A DNA stretch of 64,000 nucleotides from Aspidiotus rigidus. Taxonomy: Eukaryota; Arthropoda; Insecta; Hemiptera; Diaspididae. Shown here piece by piece: positions 48,901-58,034 of this stretch. Within the stretch, counting starts at the first letter, position 1, and each line of letters opens with the position of its first letter. Location of the stretch: contig JAVHKY010000005.1 in the NCBI GenBank assembly GCA_035079385.1, positions 5,208,001 to 5,272,000 of the forward strand. The letters are read 5' to 3'. Under the pieces are notes generated by a model. The model did no database searches. It saw only the letters and a program-made list of their open reading frames with translations, and was not told the DNA's origin. A program made the position numbers and the translations under genes.

Positions 48901-50033
48901 AAATACAATGATAATTTTTATTGACCCTTTTACAGCGATTATTTCATATCGAAAGAATTCGAAAAAAACAAGGTACAATCATTTCAGAAATTCAATACCA
49001 CTATTTTCGTAATTACATACCTCTTATAGTACAGGGTAGACATTGACGTGGTAAATGTGATTCAAAATTAAGAATTTTTAATAATCCGTCTTTGTTTTTG
49101 GCAGTAATTCTAATACTGAATGAAGATTATTCGACATCAACTTGAGGTCTCTCTTCTTCAACTACGAGAATATCCACACAAGCCTTTCTACATCAAACTT
49201 TTGCAGCTCAAAACTATAACTTCACTACGCAGGAAATCACCCGGACATATTCCTGTGCTCTCAGCAGTCTTGCAATGGAGAATTCTAACACAGAGTTTGG
49301 GTTCGAAAGATAAACTCTTTTTCTGACCAAAATAATTTGATCGACACGTAACGGACGTTAAAAACATCTAGCGAAGATGTATATCACTATGACGTCATAG
49401 AATTTCAATGTCGAGACTATTTGCGAAAACCATTTGGCGACTGGGTATTAACATTCGAAACTGAATATCAAGATCGATAAAAATCTCCAATGATGACCCA
49501 AAAGAGACGTAATTTTATGGCTGAATTTCACCAAGTCACACACAAACCGATGCGTAATACATAACCACCCTCGTCCGGCATCTACGAGCAGATTCTAAGA
49601 AAGGAAATACTTATTCGGTAAAATATCAACATAATGCGTGAATATTTTTCATTTGACGTACCCAAATACTTCATGATTCACGATCAAACGAAATTGAAAT
49701 TTGCACGTATGCGAACGCGGTATCAATAATTTATTAATTTTAAGATCCAATAGTTCAGGACATGATTTTCCGAATGGTAGGTCGTAAAAAAGTTGATACC
49801 GTGTTTTCATAAACGTGACATATCATTTTCAAACTATATTATGTTGAAGTAAGTTCCAACGATCACAAAACTTACTTGCGATAAACCCAAATAACGTTGA
49901 ACGTTATCTGAAATGAATACTATGTCTCCATCGGTGGTCAGAACTAACAGAAAGCCTTCCAATGCATTTTGAAATAGGGAATCGGTACTGCCTAGATTTT
50001 CGCTCTTCTTTATCTCCGGCAATGTTATTGGAA
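24262..50033 (-). CDS. sima: Hypoxia-inducible factor alpha subunit (HIF-1alpha/similar), partial, six exons
   Basis: Minus-strand gene for the oxygen-regulated bHLH-PAS factor that pairs with ARNT/tango and activates hypoxia-response genes in the nucleus. The six exons join in phase (158, 174, 284, 107, 145 and 719 nt) with GT donors and AG acceptors. PAS-A shows [16 protein letters not shown], then [35 protein letters not shown] and [12 protein letters not shown] shows [81 protein letters not shown] and [10 protein letters not shown]. These are diagnostic of HIF-alpha rather than Sim, Trh or Clock. The bHLH (upstream) and the LxxLAP degradation and transactivation parts (downstream) were not found; exon 6 ends at a donor, so the gene continues toward lower coordinates or out of the window. 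Introns of about 9.1 kb and 14.6 kb are packed with transposons, whereas introns 2 and 3 are 78 and 76 nt. Confidence 0.94.
24981..27830. other. Intron 5 of HIF-alpha, distal part: no further gene
   Basis: AT-rich intron. A more CpG-containing patch near 25870-25990 (several 'cgcg' and 'ctcg' words) is the only compositional change noticed. ORFs here lack recognisable domains. Confidence 0.5.
27840..28250 (+). pseudogene. Non-LTR retrotransposon RT C-terminal remnant
   Basis: Two frames must be joined. The first reads [20 protein letters not shown], then [20 protein letters not shown] and FAERDG before a TGA near 27995. The second, from about 28105, reads [20 protein letters not shown] with KHGCFGKYF. 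Alternating 'RR...RS.R.YRTVS..A...LA...PI...A.ER' and 'W..RLI..L..W..R.HG' text is typical of the region after the RT domain in R1/Jockey-like LINEs. The catalytic domain and poly-A tail are not present. It is a fossil inside HIF-alpha intron 5, in antisense orientation to the gene. Confidence 0.65.
28251..29150. other. Intron 5, no feature recognised
   Basis: Short ORFs on both strands, no motif. About 28260-28360 may be more LINE 3' sequence. Confidence 0.45.
29155..29307 (+). repeat. Family A repeat, left part (interrupted by foldback 3)
   Basis: Opens with 'aacgacggcttccttaacg' and 'gcagggaacctgtt', continues through the 'aagcctagacctag' block to 'cctagtataatatta' at 29307, where foldback 3 begins. 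Confidence 0.85.
29308..31396. mobile_element. Foldback element 3 (2089 bp)
   Basis: Inverted arms 29308-29885 and 30810-31396 have a coordinate sum near 60695. ORFs 29331-29546 (plus) and 31149-31364 (minus) are near-identical mirror copies, as are 29715-29927 and 30738-30980. Ends read CCCAGG(C/A)AGATT, with one extra G at the left terminus. The arms contain a 'gggggttgaaacccccta'-like hairpin. The 0.9-kb middle holds diverged satellite text ('ctcaccgcgag', 'acaacaaaagac'). It is flanked by TTA on both sides (29305-29307 and 31397-31399), and the uninterrupted family A copy near 19935 has a single TTA at this place. No transposase. Located in HIF-alpha intron 5. Confidence 0.82.
31397..31790. 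repeat. Family A repeat, right part (after foldback 3)
   Basis: 'tatatagttcgagagtccaa' resumes the unit broken at 29307. Several diverged short units follow, then 'gggtggcgcacggcaaattt' and 'ataggttccctgtt'. Confidence 0.8.
31791..36784. other. Intron 5, no gene recognised
   Basis: About 5 kb of AT-rich intron. Small blocks near 31900-31990 ('gcaggacatcccc', 'agccagccc') and 36440-36545 ('agccagctaaaagccaagag') resemble pieces of the hAT-type element at 44.0-44.8 kb and may be relics of it. ORFs have no motifs. Confidence 0.45.
36785..37178. mobile_element. Hairpin MITE with CACTGCGTAAC ends
   Basis: CACTGCGTAAC at 36785 is matched exactly by its complement ending at 37178, and inverted similarity continues through most of the 394 bp (for example 'gatagcacatctagatttct' against its complement near 37080). 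The flanking 'aag' on both sides may be a 3-bp target duplication. Superfamily not assigned. It lies in HIF-alpha intron 5. Confidence 0.78.
37179..39589. other. Intron 5 proximal part, no gene recognised
   Basis: AT-rich with poly-A/T tracts at 38170-38180, 38880-38900 and 38970-39030. No exon or element identified. Confidence 0.5.
39590..39734 (-). CDS. sima: HIF-alpha exon 5 (PAC part of PAS-B)
   Basis: The acceptor TATAG precedes 39734. This choice, not the nearer 'ccag', keeps the phase and yields [20 protein letters not shown] then [12 protein letters not shown] and VVCVNFVI. The donor is AG|GTATCT at 39589, phase 2. The sequence is the C-terminal beta strands of PAS-B, which dimerise with ARNT. 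Confidence 0.94.
40099..40205 (-). CDS. sima: HIF-alpha exon 4 (PAS-B middle)
   Basis: Small 107-nt exon, preceded by 'tttcttcag' and followed by GTGAGT. It encodes [20 protein letters not shown] then [15 protein letters not shown], aligning with the HIF PAS-B helices after FSYxDE. The phase fits both neighbours. Confidence 0.94.
40282..40565 (-). CDS. sima: HIF-alpha exon 3 (PAS-A end, inter-PAS, PAS-B start)
   Basis: Preceded by 'ttttgcag', ends GATGAAAA|GTAAAT. It encodes [10 protein letters not shown], an acidic/serine inter-PAS insert ([14 protein letters not shown]), then the near-invariant [20 protein letters not shown] and [18 protein letters not shown]. Introns 2 and 3 on either side are under 80 nt. 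Confidence 0.95.
40644..40817 (-). CDS. sima: HIF-alpha exon 2 (second half of PAS-A)
   Basis: The acceptor TTGCAG ends at 40818 and the donor GTAACT begins at 40643; both junctions are phase 0. It encodes [20 protein letters not shown], then [20 protein letters not shown]. An upstream intron of 9.1 kb separates it from exon 1, and a family A repeat begins only about 50 bp upstream of the acceptor. Confidence 0.95.
40866..41360. repeat. Family A repeat in HIF-alpha intron 1
   Basis: 'acaaagaacctgttctatcg' with a G-run and 'cggaaaaaacgtc', short units with 'tatcatataatagcttgaaag', the 'caatacttcatacacc' block shared with 3920-3985, a CRE-like 'tgacgtcacgtcat' near 41260, and 'aacaggttccctgccacccc'. 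Confidence 0.8.
41361..44001. other. Intron 1, no gene recognised
   Basis: AT-rich intron. At 43200-43900 the words 'ctgcat', 'gtagcagaatg' and 'gcagtatg' recur with loose spacing, but I could not define a clear repeat unit. Confidence 0.45.
44010..44803. mobile_element. hAT-type non-autonomous element with internal tandem repeats
   Basis: Terminal inverted repeats start CAGGGATGTCCAGC at 44010 and end with the complement at 44803. Exact 8-bp duplications cttttttg lie at 44002-44009 and 44804-44811. CAGGG-type ends and 8-bp duplications are the hAT signature. The interior is about three units of roughly 180 bp with 'tttggctgtcagcccaaagt', 'gatatcggctttggaacgat' and 'gcgactccggaatgataa'. The only ORF (44473-44664) is repeat-encoded, so there is no transposase. 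It lies in HIF-alpha intron 1. Confidence 0.9.
44812..45512. other. Intron 1, no gene recognised
   Basis: Single-copy-looking sequence between two elements; 'gtgatgacgtcacc' and 'gtgacgtcac' near 44910 and 45345 are isolated CRE-like sites. Confidence 0.4.
45513..48024. mobile_element. Foldback element 4
   Basis: Inverted arms of about 0.5-0.65 kb (from about 45513 and up to about 48024) start with an A-run and 'cattttgct'. They consist of roughly 150-160-bp units, each with 'ttgttcctcgttaaatttcc', a run of 'aaaaaatgtttcaaac' and a G/C hairpin such as GGGGGTTCGAACCCCC (45628-45643) or GGGGTTTAAACCCC (45774-45787). One extra unit is present in the right arm. The middle (about 46060-47345) has no recognisable gene; ORF 46917-47141 has no motif. 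The arm unit is related to that of foldback 3. It lies in HIF-alpha intron 1. Confidence 0.75.
48025..49869. other. Intron 1, proximal part, no gene recognised
   Basis: AT-rich intron between foldback 4 and exon 1; ORFs lack motifs. Confidence 0.5.
49876..50033 (-). CDS. sima: HIF-alpha exon 1 of this window (first half of PAS-A)
   Basis: Preceded by 'tttgtttag', ends TCGCAA|GTAAGT, phase 0. It encodes [20 protein letters not shown] then [11 protein letters not shown]. It begins at phase 1 with [15 protein letters not shown], so it is internal; exon(s) with the bHLH must lie upstream. I saw no minus-strand bHLH between 50034 and 64000, so the start is probably beyond the window. Confidence 0.93.
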
Positions 50034-51490
50034 CTAAACAAAGAGAAATCGAAGGAATAAATTAAAATCGTCATAAACGAATATGAACATTAAATTAAAT
50101 AATTTCGACAATGGTGAAACATTGAATTTTGGGGATCAATATTATCCGGACAATCTTTAATAAATATTTAAAAAATAATCATATGAAGTCAATTGTAAAG
50201 ATACGATTATAGTCTGCTCATTTTAAGAGAACAAACGTAGACGGGTATACGAGTAGTGATAAACATGAGTAATCGACACATTTTCGACCAACATTTATAC
50301 AGTATTGAAAATTGGATACAGACCTCTAATAGAAGTCCGAACGAAAACTTGGCTCGAGGTTTTATTCAGAAGTTGAGAAATTTTAATCTAGATCATATCG
50401 TTTATGCTGTACGATCTGATTTAGGGTGGATATTGATGTGAATAAGAGCTCAAAAATGGTTACCCGGTCTCAAAAATTGGGTCTATATCAAGTGTTGATT
50501 GATATTGAGAGAGGATATGTCTTTACGAGTCGGTAAAATTAATCATCCGAATTGATTGGCATTTCCGAAAAATACTTGAGTTAAGACACTTCTGAGGAAA
50601 CACTCACTAACTTCTCAACGAACAAATTATTTGTTAACCACTTTCTCCAGAAACACGATTTTTCAGTAAGTCTACATCAGAGATTAGAGTATACTCAATA
50701 ATGGTCACCCGAATGAAATTTGGCAAAAATTTAAACATAATTTGAAAACCTCAAAAGTGGGAATAATACAGTTAAATTGTATCCATCAAGTAAGTAAGAG
50801 ACCTGTTTTACATGTAAAAACTTGGTTAACTATAATTTTCTACTCAAAGCAATCAAGTTTAACAACAATATTAGATATTTCTTGTCCTAAACCCTTTAAG
50901 ATTGATCTTATTTCTGAGGTACTCTGAATGATTTTTTTCCGAACTTTGAATCCATCCAAGCTTCTTACCCACTGTAGGATCCAGAACACGCCATGTTACC
51001 TCAGAAGTAAAATTTTTTTATCAGATACATTTTCTCCATAGGTTTACAGCGTGAGTTTCATTTTCACCATCGTATTCATCGCCCGAAATTTCTTCAAGTC
51101 TCTGGTCTTTATACTTTCACCTTACAGGTCTACTCTTCTTCTTATTCATCTCCATGAATTTTTTTGGCACACTTCTCATCAATTTTAGTTCAGGAAGATA
51201 CTTTCGTGAAACAACTAATCTTTGTCCATCATCTCGTCGTCATTGCTCCCCAAGAAATTTACTTCGCTTCCAACCTTCTCTCAATCCTCGGAAATTACAA
51301 CATATTCCAATACGGACATCCTGACCCTTATCACTCAGGGGAAGACACCTCTCTTATGATTTCCAAACACTAGTCGTTCCAACTGTTCCCCACCATTTTC
51401 TTTCTCCATATTAAAATATTCTCATATGTACAATTCTGCTTTTGAAGCCCCAAAACAGAATTGGGAAAGAACGTTGACCATCAAGGAGAG
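50034..51490. other. Upstream intron, no gene recognised
   Basis: AT-rich. ORFs (50256-50441, 50742-50927, 51164-51373) have no recognisable domain. Confidence 0.5.
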
Positions 51491-51493
51491 ATG

Positions 51494-51562
51494 TGGCGAA
51501 TAGATGACAGAACGCAAGTAATGTAAAGGAAGGTCACAAATCTACAAAAGAAGATCCAACAG
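51494..51562 (+). pseudogene. Internal fragment of PLE-2, duplicated upstream
   Basis: Near-copy of 52194-52262 (the stretch encoding CDRTQVMQRKITNLQKKIRQ), placed 0.7 kb upstream of its normal position. It shows a small rearrangement at the 5' side of PLE-2. Confidence 0.75.
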
Positions 51563-51582
51563 AACAACCTTATAGCAAGATT

Positions 51583-53850
51583 TGGTTCAATAACAAATGC
51601 TTGAGACGAGACATTATTCCCAAGTATGCGACTATCAGGCTACCAGGAAACAGCGCAGCAGTGAAACGCACCAAGATGCAAGCCGAAAGATTGGAGTGAA
51701 GAACGAAATTGGAGGAACTCTACAAGAAAATCACCAGGCTGAATGGTTTACTGTATGATCAATATTTTCATCTGTCAAGGTTACTCCACCCGCTAGAATT
51801 TAAAGAAATGATGTTCGAAAAAGGAGGAGAGGGGAAGAAAGGAGAGGACTATGTGGAAAAACGAGTGGAAGCCCAAACAAAACAGATCAAGAAGAAGCTT
51901 GCCGAACTGACCCGGAAGAAAGAAGAAAGAAAAGAAGAGATAGCGAGAGTTGAGCACAATTTTGCTCCCAGAACCCAGAACCTATCAAGCGTCACCTTCA
52001 CAGAAGAAGAAAGAAGACTGCTGGACAAAGGCATCAAGTACGTGCAGCCCGAGAGGCTGAACCAGTGTAGGCTTGAAAGCATGGCCATTAGCTGCGAACA
52101 AGTAATCCAAACCATGGAACACGACGTGAGACCAGAAGCCCGGACCAAAATTGGGAAAGTGCTGTTGGACATCAAAGAGAATATGTGCCGAACCTGTGAC
52201 AGAACGCAAGTAATGCAGAGGAAGATCACAAATCTACAAAAAAAGATCCGACAGAACAACCTGATTTTGACAAAGGCGGATAAAGGCAACACGGTAGTGG
52301 TAATGGAGAAGGAGGACTACACCCAAAAAGTAGAGTCGTACATCGCACCGAATGGATACCAAGAGATAACAAGGGACCCAACACGGAAATACCAAGATGA
52401 CCTGAAAGCTATGTTAAAACGGAACAATGTCCCCGGCAATGGAAGGACGCTTGAGATGAATCCGGTTGCACCAAAACTCAAGGGGCTTGTAAAACTCCAC
52501 AAAGCGAACCGTCCGATGGGACCCCTGGTCAAGAACATTCAATCACCATGCTACAAGATAGCGAAGATCGGAGCATCCCTGAAAGACAACTACCAGTTTG
52601 CACCCAGACGAAGTATCAGAAACAACGGAGAGCTGATTGAGCAACTGGACAAGTTGGAAATCAAGAGTAACGACATGCTGATATCTTTTGATGGGGCAAA
52701 TATGTTTCGTACTATACCGAAGGAGGAACTTCTCACTCTGCTCAAAAACAACAGATACCATAGGAACCCCGATGGGTCGAAGTACGCCAACATAGTGGAG
52801 GAGATCTTGAGCCAGAATTACTGCCGCTTCAATAATAGGCTCTACAGTCAGGAAAGGGGACTTGCGATGGGATCACCGCTGTCACCAATACTGGCGGAGA
52901 TATTCATGAATGATATGGAAAACAAGACATTGAAGGGCAGCAAGTTCAGAAACTCGATCAAACACTGGGCCAGATATGTAGATGATATCCTAATTTTGTG
53001 GTCAGGCCTGATAGACAGGTGGATCTATTCCTTTCAGAAATGAACGCGATGAATGAGAGCATCAAATTCACAGTGGAAAAAGGCAATAAGACCATAGACT
53101 ATTTGGACCTTACACTCACACTGGAGAACAATAGGATAGAATGCAAAATCTACAAGAAGCCGACGCCTACTGACACCATCATCCCAAATGAGTCCTACCA
53201 CCACCCCAGGCACAAGTTAGCGGCAATCCAGAACTACTGCTATCGAGCAATGTCTGTCCTCAAGAACAATGAAGAGAAGAGGAAAGAGATTGAGATAGTA
53301 AAGCAGATCGCAGAAGCCAATGGCTACCGTAGAGGCGTGGTGGATGGAGTCTTTGGAAAAGTGGAAACAAAGAAAGGAACCCATGATGGCATGGTGAGAA
53401 AGTACTCCGGATCGATACCATATATAGGAAAGTACAAAAAAAAAAGGTGATAAAGGCGTTCAATGGCTATGATGTAAATGTGAGTATCCAGAATAACCAA
53501 CCCATGGCGAAGAGAATCAGCAATGACAGATGGAACAAAAAGACAAGGAAAGCTTGAGCGGAGTTTACAAGCTCAGTTGTGAACAGTGCGAGGGCATCTA
53601 CATCGGTGAGACTGGGAGGAAGTTTGAGATCAGGAAAAAGAAGCGCAAAAAGTCGAGGGAGAAAGAAGATGGCAAGTCATGTAACGAAGAAAACCACGAT
53701 GGAGAGGGAATATTTGAAGTCATACATGTAGAGAATCGCACAAAGAGGAGAAAACTCTGGGAACAAATGGAGATTGCAAAAGCCAAGAGGGAGAAAGCCT
53801 GCCTCTTGAACAATGTAATCACATCTAACGACGACATACTCGACGGTTAA
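51583..53850 (+). pseudogene. Penelope-like retroelement PLE-2 (RT and GIY-YIG), broken
   Basis: Coding text starts at about 51583 (WFNNKCLRRDIIPKYATIRL) and passes an in-frame TGA at 51697-51699. It then runs through a charged N-terminal region, RT1 (ILTKADKGNTVVVMEKEDY), LKGLVKLHKANRPMGPLVKN, motif A (LISFDGANMFRTIP), motif B (LAMGSPLSPILAEIFMND) and catalytic ARYVDDILILW. A frameshift near 53000 leads to PDRQVDLFLSEM and IDYLDLTL. A second lies at an A10 run (53437-53446), and a third near 53530 enters the GIY-YIG domain (SGVYKLSCEQCEGIYIGET). The usual EH following YIGETGR is replaced by KR, and the later HxxxH-like segment is eroded. This family differs clearly in sequence from PLE-1 and PLE-3. 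It is convergent with PLE-3. Confidence 0.9.
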
Positions 53851-53896
53851 AACGTACGGAGTAATTTGAATAAAGCCACAGAAATGAAAATACACC

Positions 53897-53930
53897 GGAG
53901 CGCTTTCGATTAAAAAACCGTTGTCACCGG
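53897..53930 (-). ncRNA. Degenerate hammerhead-like motif at PLE-3 3' end
   Basis: Minus strand reads GGTGACAACGG, a short stem GGTT-TTTT-AATC, then GAAAGCGCTCC. The downstream 'cgaaagcgctc' text equals that of PLE-1, but the CUGANGA core is not intact. Confidence 0.3.
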
Positions 53931-53972
53931 GGACGTGAAAGCAACTGAACCAACTCCGGCCGACAACAAAAA

Positions 53973-54872
53973 CTACCGAAGAGGACATGACTGAACTAGC
54001 GAGTCATCACAATGTGAATCATACTCATAAACTAATTCAATCAAACCCTCATCAGGTATGTACCTGTTGAGCACATTTAGGTTATCGTTATTCAGATGGC
54101 GAATAATTTTGATGTGTTCTAGCGCGGTACGTTTGAAAGCCGATGACTCTCTATGGAGGAGGGACTCAGATCCCTCTATGAAACCATGGCCAGTGGTAAT
54201 AAGATGGTCCGCAAATGCCGAATCACCCAATTTCTTCTTTTCCCACGCCTTCCTATGCTCATCTATTCTAATTTTGAGCTGATGTCCAGTCTCGCCTATA
54301 TAGATTTCATTACAATCATTACACTCAATTTTGTAAACCCCGCTTCTTTCGACCAGTGGGATGGGGTCCTTTAACTTAACGAACAAACTTTTTACAGAGT
54401 TCAGATTGTAGAACACTGGCCGAAACCCAAGTGGGCGGAGGACACGACCTAATTGGGAAGAGAATTTCCCCAAAAACGGAAGCCTAATACAACGTTTCCT
54501 ACTATCTGACGCTGGATTACGGGGGAGGGAGGTAGTGGAATCAAGGCATTTCCGAGTCAATTTCCTATGGACCATCAAGTCAATATCCAAGCTGATCTCG
54601 TTCACTCTGGCCAAGTGCTTTATAGTCAAAAGCTCCTGTTGAAAAGCGAGCTGACCTAATGGAATACTCGTCAACCGGTGTATATAGCTATTAAAACCGG
54701 CATATTTGTGAGCAACCGGGCAGAAAGATCTGCCGTGGACAGTAATATCGGTCGAGGTATCTTTTCTATAAATGGCGAATTCGTGGGCACCTTCTCTATT
54801 AGAGATAGTAAGGTCCAAAAAATTTATAGATGAACCGCCTACTTCTAACGTAAATTTGATGGATGGATATAA
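53973..54872 (-). pseudogene. Penelope-like retroelement PLE-3, 5'-truncated
   Basis: One open frame covers the end of the RT and the complete GIY-YIG nuclease. It enters mid-gene at YPSIKFTLEVGG/INFLDLTIS, then FAIYRKDTSTDITVHG, a basic linker, RLPFLGKFSSQLGRVLRPLG, SGVYKIECNDCNEIYIGETG, RIDEHRKAWEKKKLG and FADHLITTGHGF, ending YIPDEGLIELVYEYDS. The GIY-YIG module has the GVY, YIG, R and EH residues. It belongs to the same family as PLE-1 and acts here as the undamaged reference for PLE-1's deletion. The RT catalytic motifs are lost; the frame joins unrelated terminal sequence at about 54873. Confidence 0.88.
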
Positions 54873-54881
54873 ACTTAATCA

Positions 54882-55060
54882 CATTTGACAGCGAAAAATT
54901 ATTCGGCCTGGTGATTGGACGAGAGAAGAAGAACGGAACCAACCAATGAGACAGTAGGAATCCAGGTAGCCAATAGAAACGCAGCATTTAGAACAATAGA
55001 TTGAACCAATCACAAAGCAGTATGTTTTAGTCAATAAGAACACAATGTCAAATTCTTGTA
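54882..55060. mobile_element. Penelope terminal sequence with CCAAT array (uninterrupted copy)
   Basis: Homologous to 13325-13435 plus 16396-16450. CCAAT or its complement occurs near 54913 (gattgg), 54939 (accaatg), 54969 (gccaata) and 55005 (accaatc), with a CAAT near 55034. 'acgcagcatttag' at about 54978 is the unoccupied equivalent of the foldback 2 target. Confidence 0.65.
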
Positions 55061-55183
55061 AGAATATGTTTCTAAGAAGTGAACATTGTAAATTAACCCG
55101 TTTCTCACGGAGATAAATAATAACATAAAAATATCGAACGAGTACGTTCAATAAAATGCAAAAATCAGCTCCAAACGACATTT

Positions 55184-55772
55184 TTGAGTGCTACAGGCTA
55201 TGTATGTAATGCGCATTCAATGTTCTTTGGAAAACCAAAATCTCTTCCAAGCTCCTTGAAATTGGGATACGGGGGGGGTATTTTTCAAGGTGATTCGCTT
55301 AGCCCGCTGTGGTTTTGCATCGCTCCAAATGCTCCTTCTGGATTGTTGAATGGAAACAAACACGGATTTAAAATCAAGGTCAATAAGGAAAGTCACACCC
55401 TAAGTCACCCCATATATGGACGACATAAAATTATATGCTGGGTCAAAACCGGGTCTGGAACAGCCCATACAATTTACAAGCAAATTCTCGGCAGATATGA
55501 AAATGAACTTGGACATGAGAAGTGCTAGACAGTCCATCCTGGAGATAAGACAAGAGAAGCTGGAAAGTAAGATATGAGAAGACGAGATGCATAAGGAAAA
55601 GAGATTAGGCCAACAAAAAATTAGAAATGAGCCGGAGAAAAGGGGGACTAGAAGCCAGGTCCGGCTTCCCAAAATAATGTTTCAACGTCTCCAAGGTGGT
55701 TATATAGGAGCTGTTTTAAAGGAGGAAATAGACAAGATACACGAGACGATGGTAGGAGATAAGATTTCTTGA
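55184..55772 (+). pseudogene. Non-LTR retrotransposon RT fragment (YMDD type)
   Basis: The first frame reads GGGIFQGDSLSPLWFCIAPN then LLNGNKHGFKI, the RT region around motif B. After a frameshift near 55405 another frame gives PYMDDIKLYAGSKPGLEQ, the catalytic motif C with its usual following residues, then KMNLDMRSARQS. A charged tail ORF follows at 55587-55772. The 'GIFQGDSLSPLWFC...YMDDIKLY' combination is familiar from R2/R4-like LINE reverse transcriptases. It is 5' truncated and interrupted. Confidence 0.72.
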
Positions 55773-58030
55773 TTCACGGGGTCTCCTACTCACATACAAA
55801 GTTGGGAGTCATATCTCTTATAAACTAGTATGTTTTTAGATTTTATCGCATGTTTTTGATTTTTGTTGCGCGTTTTATTGCATTTTTTAATGTTTTTAAA
55901 TGCACGTTCGACAAATTTTTACTGCACGGAAATCCCAACTAATGATACGAGATATTTGTTCTAGTCATGTAGAGATACAAGGAAAATCAGTGTTTGATTT
56001 GTGATGTGAGCCGACACCGAGGAAAGGAAAATTGGGAGCACTCCTCATCAATTGAACCAAGTTTCAACTGTTTATCAATTGTTTTGCTGCGGGATTCTTT
56101 CTCACAAATCTGTATATATGGTATACTGTCACCCAATTCATTAAATTACACGACAAAACTACAAATTTCGAAAAACGGAAGACCGTTTAAAAAGTTGTAT
56201 CGTTTAGTTTCAGTTTGAAAGGCGATCCACGGATTAGTAATTCTCCACCAAGCTTCTTTCTTTCTTCATTCTCATTCGTAATTTGATTTCTAACTGACGT
56301 TGTCATAAATCGCAATGACGTAGAAGTTTACAAAGTTACGAAAGAAAAACTAGGAACCACCTCTCTAATTAAGAAAGCATGAAAATAGGAACGTTAATGA
56401 GACTACAATGCACCAATAGAAATCGAAGAGGTGACGTATGAAACAAATATGGAAGAATTTTTGTTAATAGAAACTATCTCAAATTAATAAGGTACAGAAC
56501 GGAACCATTTTTACAATTATTACTCACACTTATCGCGTACTCTTCGTCAGTCAACTTTTCTTACTACGACAATGACGAAAGATGGTAGGAATAATCCTTT
56601 TCTAAATCTACCAAGTTAAATTGACGTACATCCAAAAACAGGCAAACTGTATCTTCCGGATGATTCGTGCAAGTGTGTGAATCGTGATAACACACTACCA
56701 TTACTTCATTGATGGAATAACAGGGAAAAATTCAGATCTAGGAAATTGGAGCTTTCATTCTCGTAGGATAAACACTTTACTCTGAATTTGATTTAAAAAC
56801 GCCAATATTGGAAAGAGGTATGCTTGTATCGGAAAACTAGTATGATAATTGGATTTCTCATTGAAAAATCGTCTTAGTAACACACATTTACGTCTTAATT
56901 AGCCGTATTAATCTTATTTTAAGAAAATAGAACTTCTTCTCGATCGTTGATTTGGATAATACGTACGGCAGACTTGTCTTTGGTGTCTTCAAAAATTGAA
57001 GAATCCATGAAAATATTGAGCGAAGAAAATTCCAAAATAATATCGATGAAGCAGATCCCAAAATACTACCTCAAAGGTTTTTGTCGCTATTTTCGAAACT
57101 ACTCGAACCTTGAAAGTTGACTGAACAAGTAGACAACACAGTCTCGTCCTACAACGCACGTGTCAACGTCAGTCCTCTTTACAAAGCTAATTTTTATCAG
57201 CCTCGTCGTCGTCGTTGATATTTTGTTCAGACACAAAATATTTGTACTTGTATATTGTCAGTCAAGTGGCGTCTCCTCATACTAATGAATCGAGGAGAAG
57301 TAATTATACATTGACTGTAGTCAATCCAATGAATACAATAGATCTCTTTTCCGAAGAGTAATCAAAGGACTTATAATGAACGAGTTCAATGGAGAAAGCA
57401 TTATTTTAAGAAAATCCATAATTCAAATGACCTATCGCAGAAAATATATGAGTTAGAGAAACTAATTTTATGAGACAGGTACAAGAGAAGTTTTTACTGT
57501 TTTTTTGTTTTTTTTTTTTTTGAATTGCTGAACAAACATTATCCTAAGTACGAAAAAGACTTGTGAACGGCTTGACGAAGAATTAAAAAAATATAAGTGA
57601 CGATGAAAGTTCGTGGAATATAATAACAAAAAAAAAAATTGTCTATTTTAAGTATCTCTTTCCGTTTTAATGACTTGAAAACCTTTTTTATAGATGCAAA
57701 CATAAAAGAACAGCAATTTACATCCTATTAATAATATTGAATATGTTCTATAAATGCGAAAATATGTGGAAGTTACGACTGTCGTGCTCCGAAGTTCACA
57801 CCAGACAGAAAATTAAATTTCGAATAATTTGAGTTAGCATACCAGCCGTAAGGACTGTAATTTGGATAGAGCAGTGGTAAAATGCGATATTATTGGAATC
57901 GACGTTCCAAGTTTTACCAAACGAAGTGAATATTTTGAAATAAAGGTACGAGTATAAAAGTCTTAGAGTAGAAGGACGGTCAAGATCCCAAGCATTGAAC
58001 TAATTAAAAATGCAATCAAGCATGTTGTGA
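55773..58030. other. No gene recognised
   Basis: AT-rich DNA; no bHLH exon on the minus strand and no repeat that I can define. Confidence 0.5.
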
Positions 58031-58034
58031 GGTG

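Noticed and set aside
51849..52793. Minus-strand ORFs up to 147 codons opposite PLE-2
   Set aside because: Antisense shadows of the reverse transcriptase frame.
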